The notes below the pieces were generated by a model. That model worked only from the letters and a program-made list of their open reading frames with translations. It was not told where the DNA came from and did not search any database. Position numbers and translations under genes: made by a program. Shown here piece by piece: positions 16,856 through 25,553 of a stretch of DNA of 64,000 bases. Within the stretch, counting starts at the first letter, position 1; each line of letters opens with the position of its first letter. Source of the DNA: Bosea sp. 685 (GTDB taxonomy: Bacteria > Pseudomonadota > Alphaproteobacteria > Rhizobiales > Beijerinckiaceae); the NCBI RefSeq assembly GCF_031884435.1, contig NZ_CP134779.1:5456001-5520000 (forward strand), written 5' to 3'.

Positions 16856-19258
16856 ATGAGGCACGGACCCGCCTTCGCCGCCTGCCTTGCCGGCGTCGCA
16901 CTCCTCGCTACGGTCGCCGTCCGCGCGCAGAGCTTCGTCGGCGTTGGCCCGGTGCGCAGCTTCGTGCTGCCGACCGAGCCCCGCGGCGAGTCCGCGCCCG
17001 TGCCGGCCAGCGTCTCCGGCGTGCCCACCCCCGCTCCGCGCAGCGAGATCCTCGCGACCGACGCCCTGCGCCGGCTGCCGGCGACACTGCGCGGCTTCCG
17101 CTTCAACGGCGAATGGGCGCAAGCGGAATGGCCGGTCTACCTAACCAAAGCGCAGGCGCGCCAGCCGGCCAGGTTCCAGCTCGCCTTCCTCTCGGCGATC
17201 TCGGTGATGCCCGAGGGCTCGCGGTTGAGTTTGGCGATCAACGACAAGATCGTGGCGCAAACCGAACTCGCCCCGCCGGATTCGGTCGCCACCCGCATCT
17301 TCGAGATTCCCGCGGGGCTGCTGAACGCCGGCTTCAACGCCGTTAAGATCACGGTCGAACAGCGCCACCGCGTCGACTGCTCGCCGGCTGCGACCTATGA
17401 GCTCTGGACGGCGCTCGACCCCGCGCGCAGCGGACTGCTCTTCACCGGCGGTTCCTCACGCCTCGGGCCAGAGACCCCGGCGGACATCGCCGCAATTGCC
17501 CCACGCGGCGACGGGGCCACACCGATCCGCCTGCTGCTCGCCGGCAAGCTGACACCGGAGAGCGCCGGCCGGGCCATCAGGGCGGCGCAGATCGCGACGC
17601 TGGCCGGACGCATGCAACATCCGGCCATCGAATTCGTCACGACCGGCCGCGCCGACCCCGGCCTTGAACTCGCGATCGGGACCGCCGAAGAGCTGAGCGG
17701 CCAGGCCAATCTCGCCGATCTCGGCCCGGTTACCGGCCCGCGCTACGGCTTCCTGCCGGCCCGGCCCGAGCGCGCCGCCACCTTCGTCATCACCGGCACG
17801 AGCCCCGCCGATCTCGACGAGGCGCTGCGGCGCTGGGACAGCGAGCGGAGCTCGACTGCGGCATTGACGGGATCATCGGCCGGCCTGCGCGCGCTCTCCA
17901 CCCTGCCCGGCTTCGTCGCCAGCGGCGCCTCCGAGCGCATCGTCTTCAGCCAGACCGGTTTCGCCAGCACGGAGTTCTCCGGTCGGCTGATGCGGCTCAG
18001 GCTCGACGTGGCGCTGCCCGGCGATTTCCTGCCGGCCGATTACGACCGCATGACGCTGAGCCTGGCCGGCTCGCATGGCCGCGACCTGTCCCGCGACGCC
18101 CATGTGCTGGTCGAGGTCAACGGCCGCAATGCGGCGACGCAGATGCTGGCGCCGGGTGCGGCCGGCTCGCTCGAACGCAACCAGATCTTCCTGCCGCTCA
18201 GCCTGATGCAGCCCGGCCAGAACCGTATCGAAGTGCTGGCCCAGGTGCCGAAACCCGCCGACGAGACCTGCGTCTCGCCCAGCGCCAGCGAGACCCGGCT
18301 GCAATTGCTCGACCGCAGTGAACTGGTGTTGCCGCGCCAGGCGCGGATCGGCCGCTCGCCGGAACTGTCTCTGCTTGCGGCCGGCGGCTACCCCTTCAGC
18401 CGCGAGGGCGCACGCCCGATCCTGTTCGTGCCGGCCCCCGACCGCCCCAGCATGGCCGCCGCCGCGACGCTCGCCGCCCGCCTTGCCGTCGCCGCGGGAA
18501 AGCCGATCGATTTCACCTTCACGATGACGCCGCCCACCAGCGATGCCGGCGAGGTGCTGCTCGTCGCAGCCGCTCCGCTGCTCGATCCGGCCTGGATACG
18601 TGGCGCCGGGCTCGATCCGGAACGGATCAGGACATCGTGGCAACCGACACAGACCGAGCGGCGCGCACTCCCCTCCGAGGCCGAGGCGCTGGCCCGGCGC
18701 TGCGCGCTGCCGCCGGCGCGGCTCGCCACGCCCGTCGGCAGCGAGCCGAAGCCTGAGGCCGCGAACGGCTTCACTGTGCTCGGCCTGCGCGCGAGCCTGC
18801 CGGCGCTGCCCTTCTGGCAGCCGGCCGAGCCTCCCGGAGCCGGCTCCGAGGCCGAAATCGTGACCGGCCGTACCGCGCTGCTGGTCGGCCAGGACTTCGC
18901 CTCGGAGAAGGACTTCTCCTCGAGCAAGGCCGGCCATCTCTGGACCCTGATCACAGCCGCCGATGCCGACACGCTCCTGGCCGGTGTGGAGTGTCTGACG
19001 CATCCCGAAATCTGGAGCGGGCTCAGCGGCCGGATCAGCGCGCTTGCGAGCGACGAGACGCTGCGTTTCGTGCCCGCCGGCGAGCGCCAGCGCTTCGTGG
19101 CGACGCAGGGCTACGACCTCGCCAATGCCCGGCTCGTCGCCGCCGGCTGGCTCTCGCTCAACCCGCTCGCCTATGTCGGGATCGCGCTGGCGCTGGTTCT
19201 ATGCCTTGCCGCCTCGACGCTCCTCCTCGTCCTCAACACCGGCAGGAGGCAGGAATGA
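16856..19258 (+). CDS. bcsB: Cellulose synthase periplasmic subunit BcsB
   Basis: BcsB is the periplasmic, membrane-anchored partner that stabilises BcsA and guides the nascent glucan. This 800-residue protein begins with a signal peptide (MRHGPAFAACLAGVALLATV), has repeated carbohydrate-binding-like and flavodoxin-like modules (for example LRGFRFNGEWAQAEWPVYL and RHRVDCSPAATYELWT), and ends in one membrane anchor, LAYVGIALALVLCLAASTLL, before a short basic tail. The start is the ATG at 16856, 4 bp after the bcsA stop; the open frame upstream overlaps bcsA and is not coding. Its stop overlaps the bcsZ start in an ATGA. Confidence 0.94.
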   Translation: MRHGPAFAACLAGVALLATVAVRAQSFVGVGPVRSFVLPTEPRGESAPVPASVSGVPTPAPRSEILATDALRRLPATLRGFRFNGEWAQAEWPVYLTKAQARQPARFQLAFLSAISVMPEGSRLSLAINDKIVAQTELAPPDSVATRIFEIPAGLLNAGFNAVKITVEQRHRVDCSPAATYELWTALDPARSGLLFTGGSSRLGPETPADIAAIAPRGDGATPIRLLLAGKLTPESAGRAIRAAQIATLAGRMQHPAIEFVTTGRADPGLELAIGTAEELSGQANLADLGPVTGPRYGFLPARPERAATFVITGTSPADLDEALRRWDSERSSTAALTGSSAGLRALSTLPGFVASGASERIVFSQTGFASTEFSGRLMRLRLDVALPGDFLPADYDRMTLSLAGSHGRDLSRDAHVLVEVNGRNAATQMLAPGAAGSLERNQIFLPLSLMQPGQNRIEVLAQVPKPADETCVSPSASETRLQLLDRSELVLPRQARIGRSPELSLLAAGGYPFSREGARPILFVPAPDRPSMAAAATLAARLAVAAGKPIDFTFTMTPPTSDAGEVLLVAAAPLLDPAWIRGAGLDPERIRTSWQPTQTERRALPSEAEALARRCALPPARLATPVGSEPKPEAANGFTVLGLRASLPALPFWQPAEPPGAGSEAEIVTGRTALLVGQDFASEKDFSSSKAGHLWTLITAADADTLLAGVECLTHPEIWSGLSGRISALASDETLRFVPAGERQRFVATQGYDLANARLVAAGWLSLNPLAYVGIALALVLCLAASTLLLVLNTGRRQE

Positions 19259-20361
19259 CCGCCATCTGGCGCGCTCTGGCCCTCGCGGCCGGGATGCTGA
19301 TCCTGATCGCTGCGCCCTTTGCCCGCGGCCACGCGGCCGAAAGCACGCGCGACACCATCGCCCTGCACAACATGCTGCCGAACAAGGAAGCCTGGCGCGC
19401 CTATAAGAGCCGCTTCGTCAGCGAAAGCGGCCGTATCGTCGATACCGCCAACGGCCAGATCAGCCATAGCGAGGGCCAGGGCTACGGCATGCTGCTGGCG
19501 GTCGCGGCCGATGACCGCACCGGCTTCGAGGCGATCTGGGGCTGGACGCGCGCCAATCTGTTCGTGCGCGGCGACGAACTCGCCGCCTGGCGCTGGGAGC
19601 CGGACAAGCGCCCCGCCGTCGCCGACATGAACAATGCGACCGATGGCGACCTCCTGATCGCCTGGGCGCTGACCGAAGCGGCGGAAGCCTGGGGCGACCT
19701 CTCCTACCGCATCGCCGCCCGGCGCATCGCCGTCGAGATCGGTAGCAAGCTGATCCTGCTCAAGAGCAGCCATGGCGCATTGCTGCTGCCCGGCATGGCC
19801 GGCTTCTCAGCCGAGGATCGCGCCGACGGGCCGGTGCTGAACCTGTCCTATTACGTCTTCCCCGCCTTCGCCCGGCTGCCGCTGGTTGCCCCGGAATTCG
19901 ACTGGGGCGGCCTCTCCCGCGCAGGGCTCAGGCTGATCGAGAAGGCCCGTTTCGGCCCGGCCAAGCTGCCGAGCGACTGGATTTCCCTGAAGAGCGGCGA
20001 GCCGCTGCCCGCCGATGGCTTCCCCGCGCAGTTCTCCTACAACGCCATCCGCATCCCGCTCTATCTCGCCTGGGCCGGCTTCGACCAGCCGCGCCATCAC
20101 GAGGGCTTCCTTGCCGCCTGGGACAGGCGCGAGGGGCGCGGCCTGCCGCTGATCGACCTGGCGCGGGGTCAGGCCACACTCTGGCTCGATGAGCGCGGAT
20201 ATGGCGCGCTGCCGGCGCTCAGCGCCTGCGCCAGCAAGGGCACTGCACTGCCCCGCGCTTTGCGCACGCCGCAGGCGGGCGAGAACTACTACCCGGCGAC
20301 CCTGGCCCTGCTCGCGCTCACCGCCGCCCGGATGAGGTATCCGTCATGCCTGCAGGACTGA
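19255..20361 (+). CDS. bcsZ: Periplasmic endo-1,4-beta-glucanase BcsZ (GH8)
   Basis: BcsZ trims misfolded or excess glucan in the periplasm and is needed for normal cellulose output in many bcs systems. The 368 residues open with a signal peptide ending near ARGHA. The GH8 motif ISHSEGQGYGMLLA carries the proposed acid E73, and NNATDGDLLIAWAL supplies the conserved Asp near residue 130. The later FSYNAIRIPLYLAWAG is also typical. The ATG at 19255 overlaps the bcsB stop by 4 bp, and its own stop lies just beyond the next start codon. Confidence 0.93.
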   Translation: MTAIWRALALAAGMLILIAAPFARGHAAESTRDTIALHNMLPNKEAWRAYKSRFVSESGRIVDTANGQISHSEGQGYGMLLAVAADDRTGFEAIWGWTRANLFVRGDELAAWRWEPDKRPAVADMNNATDGDLLIAWALTEAAEAWGDLSYRIAARRIAVEIGSKLILLKSSHGALLLPGMAGFSAEDRADGPVLNLSYYVFPAFARLPLVAPEFDWGGLSRAGLRLIEKARFGPAKLPSDWISLKSGEPLPADGFPAQFSYNAIRIPLYLAWAGFDQPRHHEGFLAAWDRREGRGLPLIDLARGQATLWLDERGYGALPALSACASKGTALPRALRTPQAGENYYPATLALLALTAARMRYPSCLQD

Positions 20362-22163
20362 CCCCCATGTTCAGGCTGAGCCTGGCCGCCCTGCTCGCCC
20401 TGACGCTGTCGGCGGCGGCGCAGGAGCACAACGTCGACGAGACTGCCTTGCGCTTCTATGCGGCGCAGGGACAGGTCAAGCGTGCCGAGGCCGAAGGCAG
20501 GCGGCTCGCCGCCCTGCATCCCGGCTGGACCCTGCCGGAGGACATCTGGACAGCGCGGCCGGGCCAGGCCGACGAGAAGCCGCTCTGGGCCCTGTTCTCG
20601 GCCGACGACATCGAGGGGCTGAAGCGCACCATCGCAGAGCGCAAGCGCACCGAGCCCGGCTGGCAGCCCTCCGACGATCTCGCCCGGAAACTACGTCACA
20701 AGGAGCTGCGCAAAGCCGTTCTGGCCAAAGCCGGCAGTGCGCAATGGCTCAGCGTCTCCGAGCTCGCCGGTGATTTCGGCAAAGGCAGCGACGTCGACGA
20801 TGTCGAGCTTGCCTGGGCGGTGGCGGAAGGTCTCGCCCGCAGCGACCGCCAGCCCGAGGCCTTTGCGCTCTACGGCGCGATCCTGACCCGCCGCAGCAAC
20901 CCGAGAGAGCGCAGCGCCACGATCCAGAAGGCGATCGGCCTCTTGCCGATGGTCGATGTCGAACTCCTGCTGGCGATGGGCAAGACCGATGCCGCGGGCG
21001 CACCGGAATTCACCGCATTGGCGCTCGACATCACGCGCGGGCGGATTGGCGCGGTGCTGCATGACGAGCGCAAGAGCGCGCTCGACCCTGCCGAGCTTGC
21101 CGCCTTCGAGGCGCAGGCGCGGGCTTCCGAGAACGCCAACGAGGCGGCGCTGGTGGCCTGGCTCGCCCTCAAGCAGAACCGCCCAAGCGACGCGCTCGGC
21201 TGGTTCAAGCTCGCGATCGCGCGTGGCGGCGACGCCATGGTGGCGCATGGGCTCGCCCATACCCTGCTCCGGCTCGGCAAGCGCCGCGAGGCCGAGGAGG
21301 TCGCCTTCGCCTGGCGTGAGCCGCTGGTGAACAACGCCATCCTGTTCATCGATGTGCTCGAAGGCGAACTGACACAGCCGAGCCCTCCGGCGATCGAGCC
21401 CGAGCGGCTTTCACGCTATGCCCGCGTCACGCTCGACAGCCGCTCCGGCGAGGGCGCACAGGCGCTCGGCTGGTACGCCTACAACGCCTGCCAGTTCGAG
21501 ACCGCGCTCGACTGGTTCCAGCGCGCCAGCGCCTGGCTGCCGAAAGAGGCGACCGTCTATGGCCAGGCACTGGCCCTGCAGCGGCTGAAACGCGGCAAGG
21601 ACCTCTCCGAGCTCATCAACCGTTATGACGGACTCTTCCCCAAGGTGGTGGCGCTCGCCTTGCCGGATCCTCGCAGTGAAGCGCCTGGCCCCTGCGATCC
21701 ACAGCCTGCGGCGCGGACGGCCTCCTACGATGCGGGCCGCTCCGGCCTTATCGCCACGATCCGGGTTCCGCAGCCGGCCGGCACCATCGTTTCCGATGCG
21801 AGTCTGGCGATGAAGCGCGCCGGTTTCCCCACTGCCGTCTCGCCCGAAAATCCGCTGCGCTATCCCGAGGCCGCTCGCAGCAGCGACACGCTGCGCCCGC
21901 GCGCCGCGGAGGCACGCCCGCTGGTGGCGCGCCGCGTCGGCGGAGTCGCGTCCATGCCTTACGAACCATTCGGCTTCACCTTGCTGCCCGGCTGGAACGG
22001 ACAGACGGCCCCTAACGACATCGCCACCGCCGAGCGCGCCCCGGCGCGCGGGACGCTCTGGGCCGAGACGGCAGGCCAGACTCAGAGGGCAACCAGAACC
22101 GGCCAGACGCCGGAGCGCGAATCCAGCCCCGCCGACGCCGCCGCCAACCGCTTCCGGCGCTGA
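20346..22163 (+). CDS. Exported TPR-like protein of the cellulose operon
   Basis: This protein of about 600 residues is unnamed here, though its place between bcsZ and bcsN ties it to cellulose export. A signal peptide (MFRLSLAALLALTLSAAAQE) is followed by helix-turn-helix repeats that look like degenerate tetratricopeptides, for example EAALVAWLALKQNRPSDALG and YNACQFETALDWFQRASAWL. The last ~130 residues are Pro/Ala/Arg-rich. It may replace the TPR scaffold part of BcsC, but I see no C-terminal beta-barrel, so it is not a full BcsC. Two starts are possible: ATG at 20346, overlapping bcsZ, or ATG at 20367, 5 bp past the bcsZ stop with AGGA in front. Confidence 0.75.
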   Translation: MPAGLTPMFRLSLAALLALTLSAAAQEHNVDETALRFYAAQGQVKRAEAEGRRLAALHPGWTLPEDIWTARPGQADEKPLWALFSADDIEGLKRTIAERKRTEPGWQPSDDLARKLRHKELRKAVLAKAGSAQWLSVSELAGDFGKGSDVDDVELAWAVAEGLARSDRQPEAFALYGAILTRRSNPRERSATIQKAIGLLPMVDVELLLAMGKTDAAGAPEFTALALDITRGRIGAVLHDERKSALDPAELAAFEAQARASENANEAALVAWLALKQNRPSDALGWFKLAIARGGDAMVAHGLAHTLLRLGKRREAEEVAFAWREPLVNNAILFIDVLEGELTQPSPPAIEPERLSRYARVTLDSRSGEGAQALGWYAYNACQFETALDWFQRASAWLPKEATVYGQALALQRLKRGKDLSELINRYDGLFPKVVALALPDPRSEAPGPCDPQPAARTASYDAGRSGLIATIRVPQPAGTIVSDASLAMKRAGFPTAVSPENPLRYPEAARSSDTLRPRAAEARPLVARRVGGVASMPYEPFGFTLLPGWNGQTAPNDIATAERAPARGTLWAETAGQTQRATRTGQTPERESSPADAAANRFRR

Positions 22164-22175
22164 AGAGAACCGATC

Positions 22176-23147
22176 ATGAGCCCTTCCTTCCCCAGCCGCC
22201 TCAGGCGCGCGACCTTCGCCGCACTCACCGGTGTCGCGACCCTCTCGGCCGCGGGCTGTTCCCAGCCGCGCGACGCAGCCGCCACGCAACCGCTCGAATC
22301 ACTGGCCGGCGCTCCCGCCGCCGCGACCTGGAGCGCATTGCAGCCCGAGGCCGCGTTGCTGTACCTGCCCGACCGACGCGATCGCGCCACGGCACTGCGC
22401 GAGCAGCGCCCGACGCAGGGAGTGATGCAGGAGATCGAACTGCCGGCTCGCGGCGGGACCGGACGCAACCTGCTGACCCTCGCGGTCCATAGCGCCACCC
22501 CAGTGCCAGGGCTGTTCCCGGGCAAACCGAGCGAGGCCGGCATCAAGGCCGAAATCGCCGCGGCCTTTCCCGGGCGGGCGCTACGAATCGTATCCCAGCC
22601 GCGCCGCAACGGCTTCGGCCCCTACGGACTCGCCGTCGCCACCGGTCCCGACGGGCAGCGCTGCGTCTATGCCTGGCAGTGGCTCGAGCGTGACGACAAA
22701 CGTGTGCGCGACGCACTCGGCGGCGCGGCCTCCTGGCGCGCCCGGATCTGTCGCAAGACGCAGACGCTCGACGAGATCGCCGCCGCGCTCGACGAGATCG
22801 CAATCGGCCTGCAGCCGGACATTGCGAACGCGCCCGCGCCGAGCCCGGCCCGTGCGGCCAACCCCACCAGGACGCGAGCCGCGCAGCCGGCGCCGGCGAC
22901 CCGGCAGGCAAGATCAGCAGAGCCGGCTGCCGCCCTGCCGAGCCCGGCTCCCGACGGGCAACGCTATCTCGCCGCCGTTTCGTCCGCACAACGCCCCCCG
23001 GCCGGCCCAGTTGGCGCACAGGCCATGCTCGACCAGAGCCTGCCGGCCGAGGCTTATCGCGGCCCGATGGCTCGCACTGCCCAAATACCGCGCCCGGCGC
23101 TGCGTGAAGCCGCTGTGCCGCGCAGCGCCATCCCCGTTCCCGACTGA
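22176..23147 (+). CDS. bcsN: Cellulose biosynthesis lipoprotein BcsN
   Basis: This 323-residue protein has a lipoprotein signal with lipobox LSAAGC, so it should be lipid-anchored at the outer or inner membrane. The central region (LLYLPDRRDRATALREQRPT, RNGFGPYGLAVATG, CVYAWQWL) fits the BcsN family that marks rhizobial-type bcs operons. The C-terminal ~100 residues are Pro/Ala-rich and probably extended. The molecular function of BcsN is not established. It starts 12 bp after the TPR gene. The name rests on motif resemblance and context, not on a search. Confidence 0.78.
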   Translation: MSPSFPSRLRRATFAALTGVATLSAAGCSQPRDAAATQPLESLAGAPAAATWSALQPEAALLYLPDRRDRATALREQRPTQGVMQEIELPARGGTGRNLLTLAVHSATPVPGLFPGKPSEAGIKAEIAAAFPGRALRIVSQPRRNGFGPYGLAVATGPDGQRCVYAWQWLERDDKRVRDALGGAASWRARICRKTQTLDEIAAALDEIAIGLQPDIANAPAPSPARAANPTRTRAAQPAPATRQARSAEPAAALPSPAPDGQRYLAAVSSAQRPPAGPVGAQAMLDQSLPAEAYRGPMARTAQIPRPALREAAVPRSAIPVPD

Positions 23148-23195
23148 CACGCAACCGATCCGACGACGACACACGCACTCCTTGAAGGTACCCTC

Positions 23196-25475
23196 ATGAC
23201 CCGCCGCATTCTGCTGATCGAAGATGAGCCGCTGTCGCAGGACATCATCACCGCGCTGCTGCGCGGCCAAGGCTATGCCGTCGATGTCGCCACCGATGGT
23301 TTTGCAGCTCTCGACCGGGTCCGCGCGGTCCACTACGACGCCGCGCTGATCGACTACCACCTGCCCGAGATGGACGGCTACGCGCTCGGCCGGCTGCTGC
23401 GCGAACAGCATCCCAGCGGCGATACGGGTCCGGTCCTGATCGGGCTGACCGCCGACCGCAACGGGCTTGCAGCCCGGCGCGGCTCCGACGCGGTCTTCCG
23501 CGCCATCCTGCCCAAGCCGATCAAGCCAGCCGAGCTGTTTGAAGCGATCGAGCGCCTCTGCGACACAGCCGGCAGGCCCTCCTCCGCCGAAACGCCTGCC
23601 CAGCCCGGCGACGCCCGCGGCGCGGCGGCGGCGCTCTGGCGCAGCCACGGCCTCGGCATGCCGCCGCGGGCCTGCGCCAGCCCGGCACCGACGATCGAGC
23701 AATCATCCGCGCTGATGCTTTGCTTCGAGCTGGTCGAACCCGAACAGGCGCAATGCGTCGTGCTGCTGGAGCGGCACGGCATCAACGAGGCGCTGCGCAT
23801 CGCCAAGCTCGGCCGGGCTAAGCCACGGCCGATCATCGGCCTGAGCCAGGACCATGCTGATATCTGCGACAGCCTGTTCCGCGTCGATGATCCCGCCTCC
23901 TGGAAAACGCTCGCCAACATGCTCGGCGGCGTGGCGCCGGGACCAGCCGCTCGAATCCAGACGATGCCGGCACGCGTCGAACCAGCCGCCGTCGCTGCAG
24001 CGGTTGCCGACGATTCAGCTGCAGACGACATCGCGGCAAGCGACATCGTGATGGAGGAGGCCGAGTCCAAGAAGGCCGAGCCCGAGCACGCCGCGTCCCG
24101 CGACATCGGCAAGGCTCACCCCGACATCGCCGGCTCCATCCTGCGGACATTGCTGCTCAGCGGCGTCCGTGCGCCGCTCGACGCGCTGCGCGGCGAGCTT
24201 GCCGCGCAGCAGCGTTCGCGGGAGGCGTCCGATCCGGGGCAGACCCTTCCGGGGCAGCTCGCCACCCTGGACTCCGTCCTGCTGATCACCGGCACGATCG
24301 CCGACGCCTTGAACATGCCGGCGGCACGGACCCGCGAGGCCGCGATCTTCGACCCCGCCGAACTCGCCGAGAACGCTCTGGCGATGATCCGCGATTCGCG
24401 GCCGCCTGGCGCCGTGCGGCTGTCATGCCGGATCAGCGACAGCGTGCCACGCCTGCTGCGCGGCGACGTGCACCGGCTGAGCCAGGCCGTTCTGACGCTG
24501 CTCGACGATGCCTGCTCCGGCACTGAGCCGGCCATGCTGGCGCTGCACCTCGGCTTCGATGCCGAGCAGGGTTCATTGACGCTGCGGCTGAGCCATGAAA
24601 GCGGGACAAGCGAGCCCGCGCAAAACGAGGGCGTCGTCGCGCTGTTGCGGAATCTGCGCCTGACGATGTTGGGACGCCTCGTCCAACTGATGGGCGGAAC
24701 CCTCTCGCAGGATGGAGGGCAGGTGCTGCTGACCGTTCCGTTGGAAAACGAGGCCAATGCGCCCGCGCAACAGGACAATAACCAGGCCAGCGAGCCCGCT
24801 CATGTGCTGCTGATCGACGACGGCGCGACCAGCGGCCAGGTGCTGACCCTGCTGCTCACGCAGAAAGGCCACCGGGTCTGCCGCGTCGGCGACAGCGAAG
24901 CGGCGCTCTTCGCTTGCCGCAATGCGCGGCACGACCTCGTCATCTTCGACCTCGCCAGCGGCGTCGAGGCGCGGCTCGCCTCGCTGGAATCGGTGCGCCA
25001 GTTCCAGACCTCGCAGGCCGATGTGCCGGCGCTCGTCCTGGCCAATGCGTTCTCGACGCAGGAGGAGGCCCGCCTGCGCAGCTGGGGTGTTGCACTCACC
25101 TTGGCCAAGCCGTTCTCGCCGGAGGCGCTCGGCAATGCCGTCGCGGCCTGCCGACTGAAGCGGGCCGAACCGACGCGCCCCGCGAGCGCAGCGATCGACA
25201 CCCGCGTGCGCGATGCGCTGGCTCAGGCGCTCGGCGACCAAACCGTAGAACGCCTGACGGGCCAGCTCTTGGCGCAGATCGAGGCGTTGACCGACGGGTC
25301 GGAGATCACGAGCGAGGCGACGAGTCGACTGGTCGAGCTGTCGGGCTGCGCCTCCGTGCTGGGGCTCGCGGAGCTGGCGACGCATTGCGCGGCGCCAACG
25401 GGCGGTGTGGCGATCCACGGCGCGCTGCAACGCCTGCGCACCACGCTGGAGACGCAGCGGCTGGCCGCTGCTTGA
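23196..25475 (+). CDS. Double-receiver pseudokinase (REC - degenerate HisKA/HATPase - REC - degenerate Hpt)
   Basis: The 759 residues hold two apparently active receiver domains: residues ~3-120 with E9/D10 and acceptor D53 (ALIDYHLPEMDG), and residues ~530-655 with IDD and acceptor D585 plus LAKPF. Between them is a hybrid-kinase-like core without catalytic residues. The dimerisation helix reads LLLSGVRAPLDALRGEL where kinases have SHEIRTPLN, so the His is S322. The ATPase N-box reads TLLDDAC and no DxGxG box is visible. The C-terminal Hpt-like helix reads RLVELSGCASVLGL, with Val in place of His. It follows bcsN by 48 bp and precedes a full hybrid kinase by 78 bp. A role as phosphate sink or scaffold is inference. 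Confidence 0.82.
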   Translation: MTRRILLIEDEPLSQDIITALLRGQGYAVDVATDGFAALDRVRAVHYDAALIDYHLPEMDGYALGRLLREQHPSGDTGPVLIGLTADRNGLAARRGSDAVFRAILPKPIKPAELFEAIERLCDTAGRPSSAETPAQPGDARGAAAALWRSHGLGMPPRACASPAPTIEQSSALMLCFELVEPEQAQCVVLLERHGINEALRIAKLGRAKPRPIIGLSQDHADICDSLFRVDDPASWKTLANMLGGVAPGPAARIQTMPARVEPAAVAAAVADDSAADDIAASDIVMEEAESKKAEPEHAASRDIGKAHPDIAGSILRTLLLSGVRAPLDALRGELAAQQRSREASDPGQTLPGQLATLDSVLLITGTIADALNMPAARTREAAIFDPAELAENALAMIRDSRPPGAVRLSCRISDSVPRLLRGDVHRLSQAVLTLLDDACSGTEPAMLALHLGFDAEQGSLTLRLSHESGTSEPAQNEGVVALLRNLRLTMLGRLVQLMGGTLSQDGGQVLLTVPLENEANAPAQQDNNQASEPAHVLLIDDGATSGQVLTLLLTQKGHRVCRVGDSEAALFACRNARHDLVIFDLASGVEARLASLESVRQFQTSQADVPALVLANAFSTQEEARLRSWGVALTLAKPFSPEALGNAVAACRLKRAEPTRPASAAIDTRVRDALAQALGDQTVERLTGQLLAQIEALTDGSEITSEATSRLVELSGCASVLGLAELATHCAAPTGGVAIHGALQRLRTTLETQRLAAA

Positions 25476-25553
25476 CGTCTCGTTAACCATATACGTGCTT
25501 GCGTCGGCACTCGGGAGTGGTGCGGGCAAAGGGCTCCGCGAGGGAAAGCGCGG

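Noticed and set aside
20346..22163. Full BcsC outer-membrane exporter
   Set aside because: The protein lacks the C-terminal barrel and is about half the length of BcsC.
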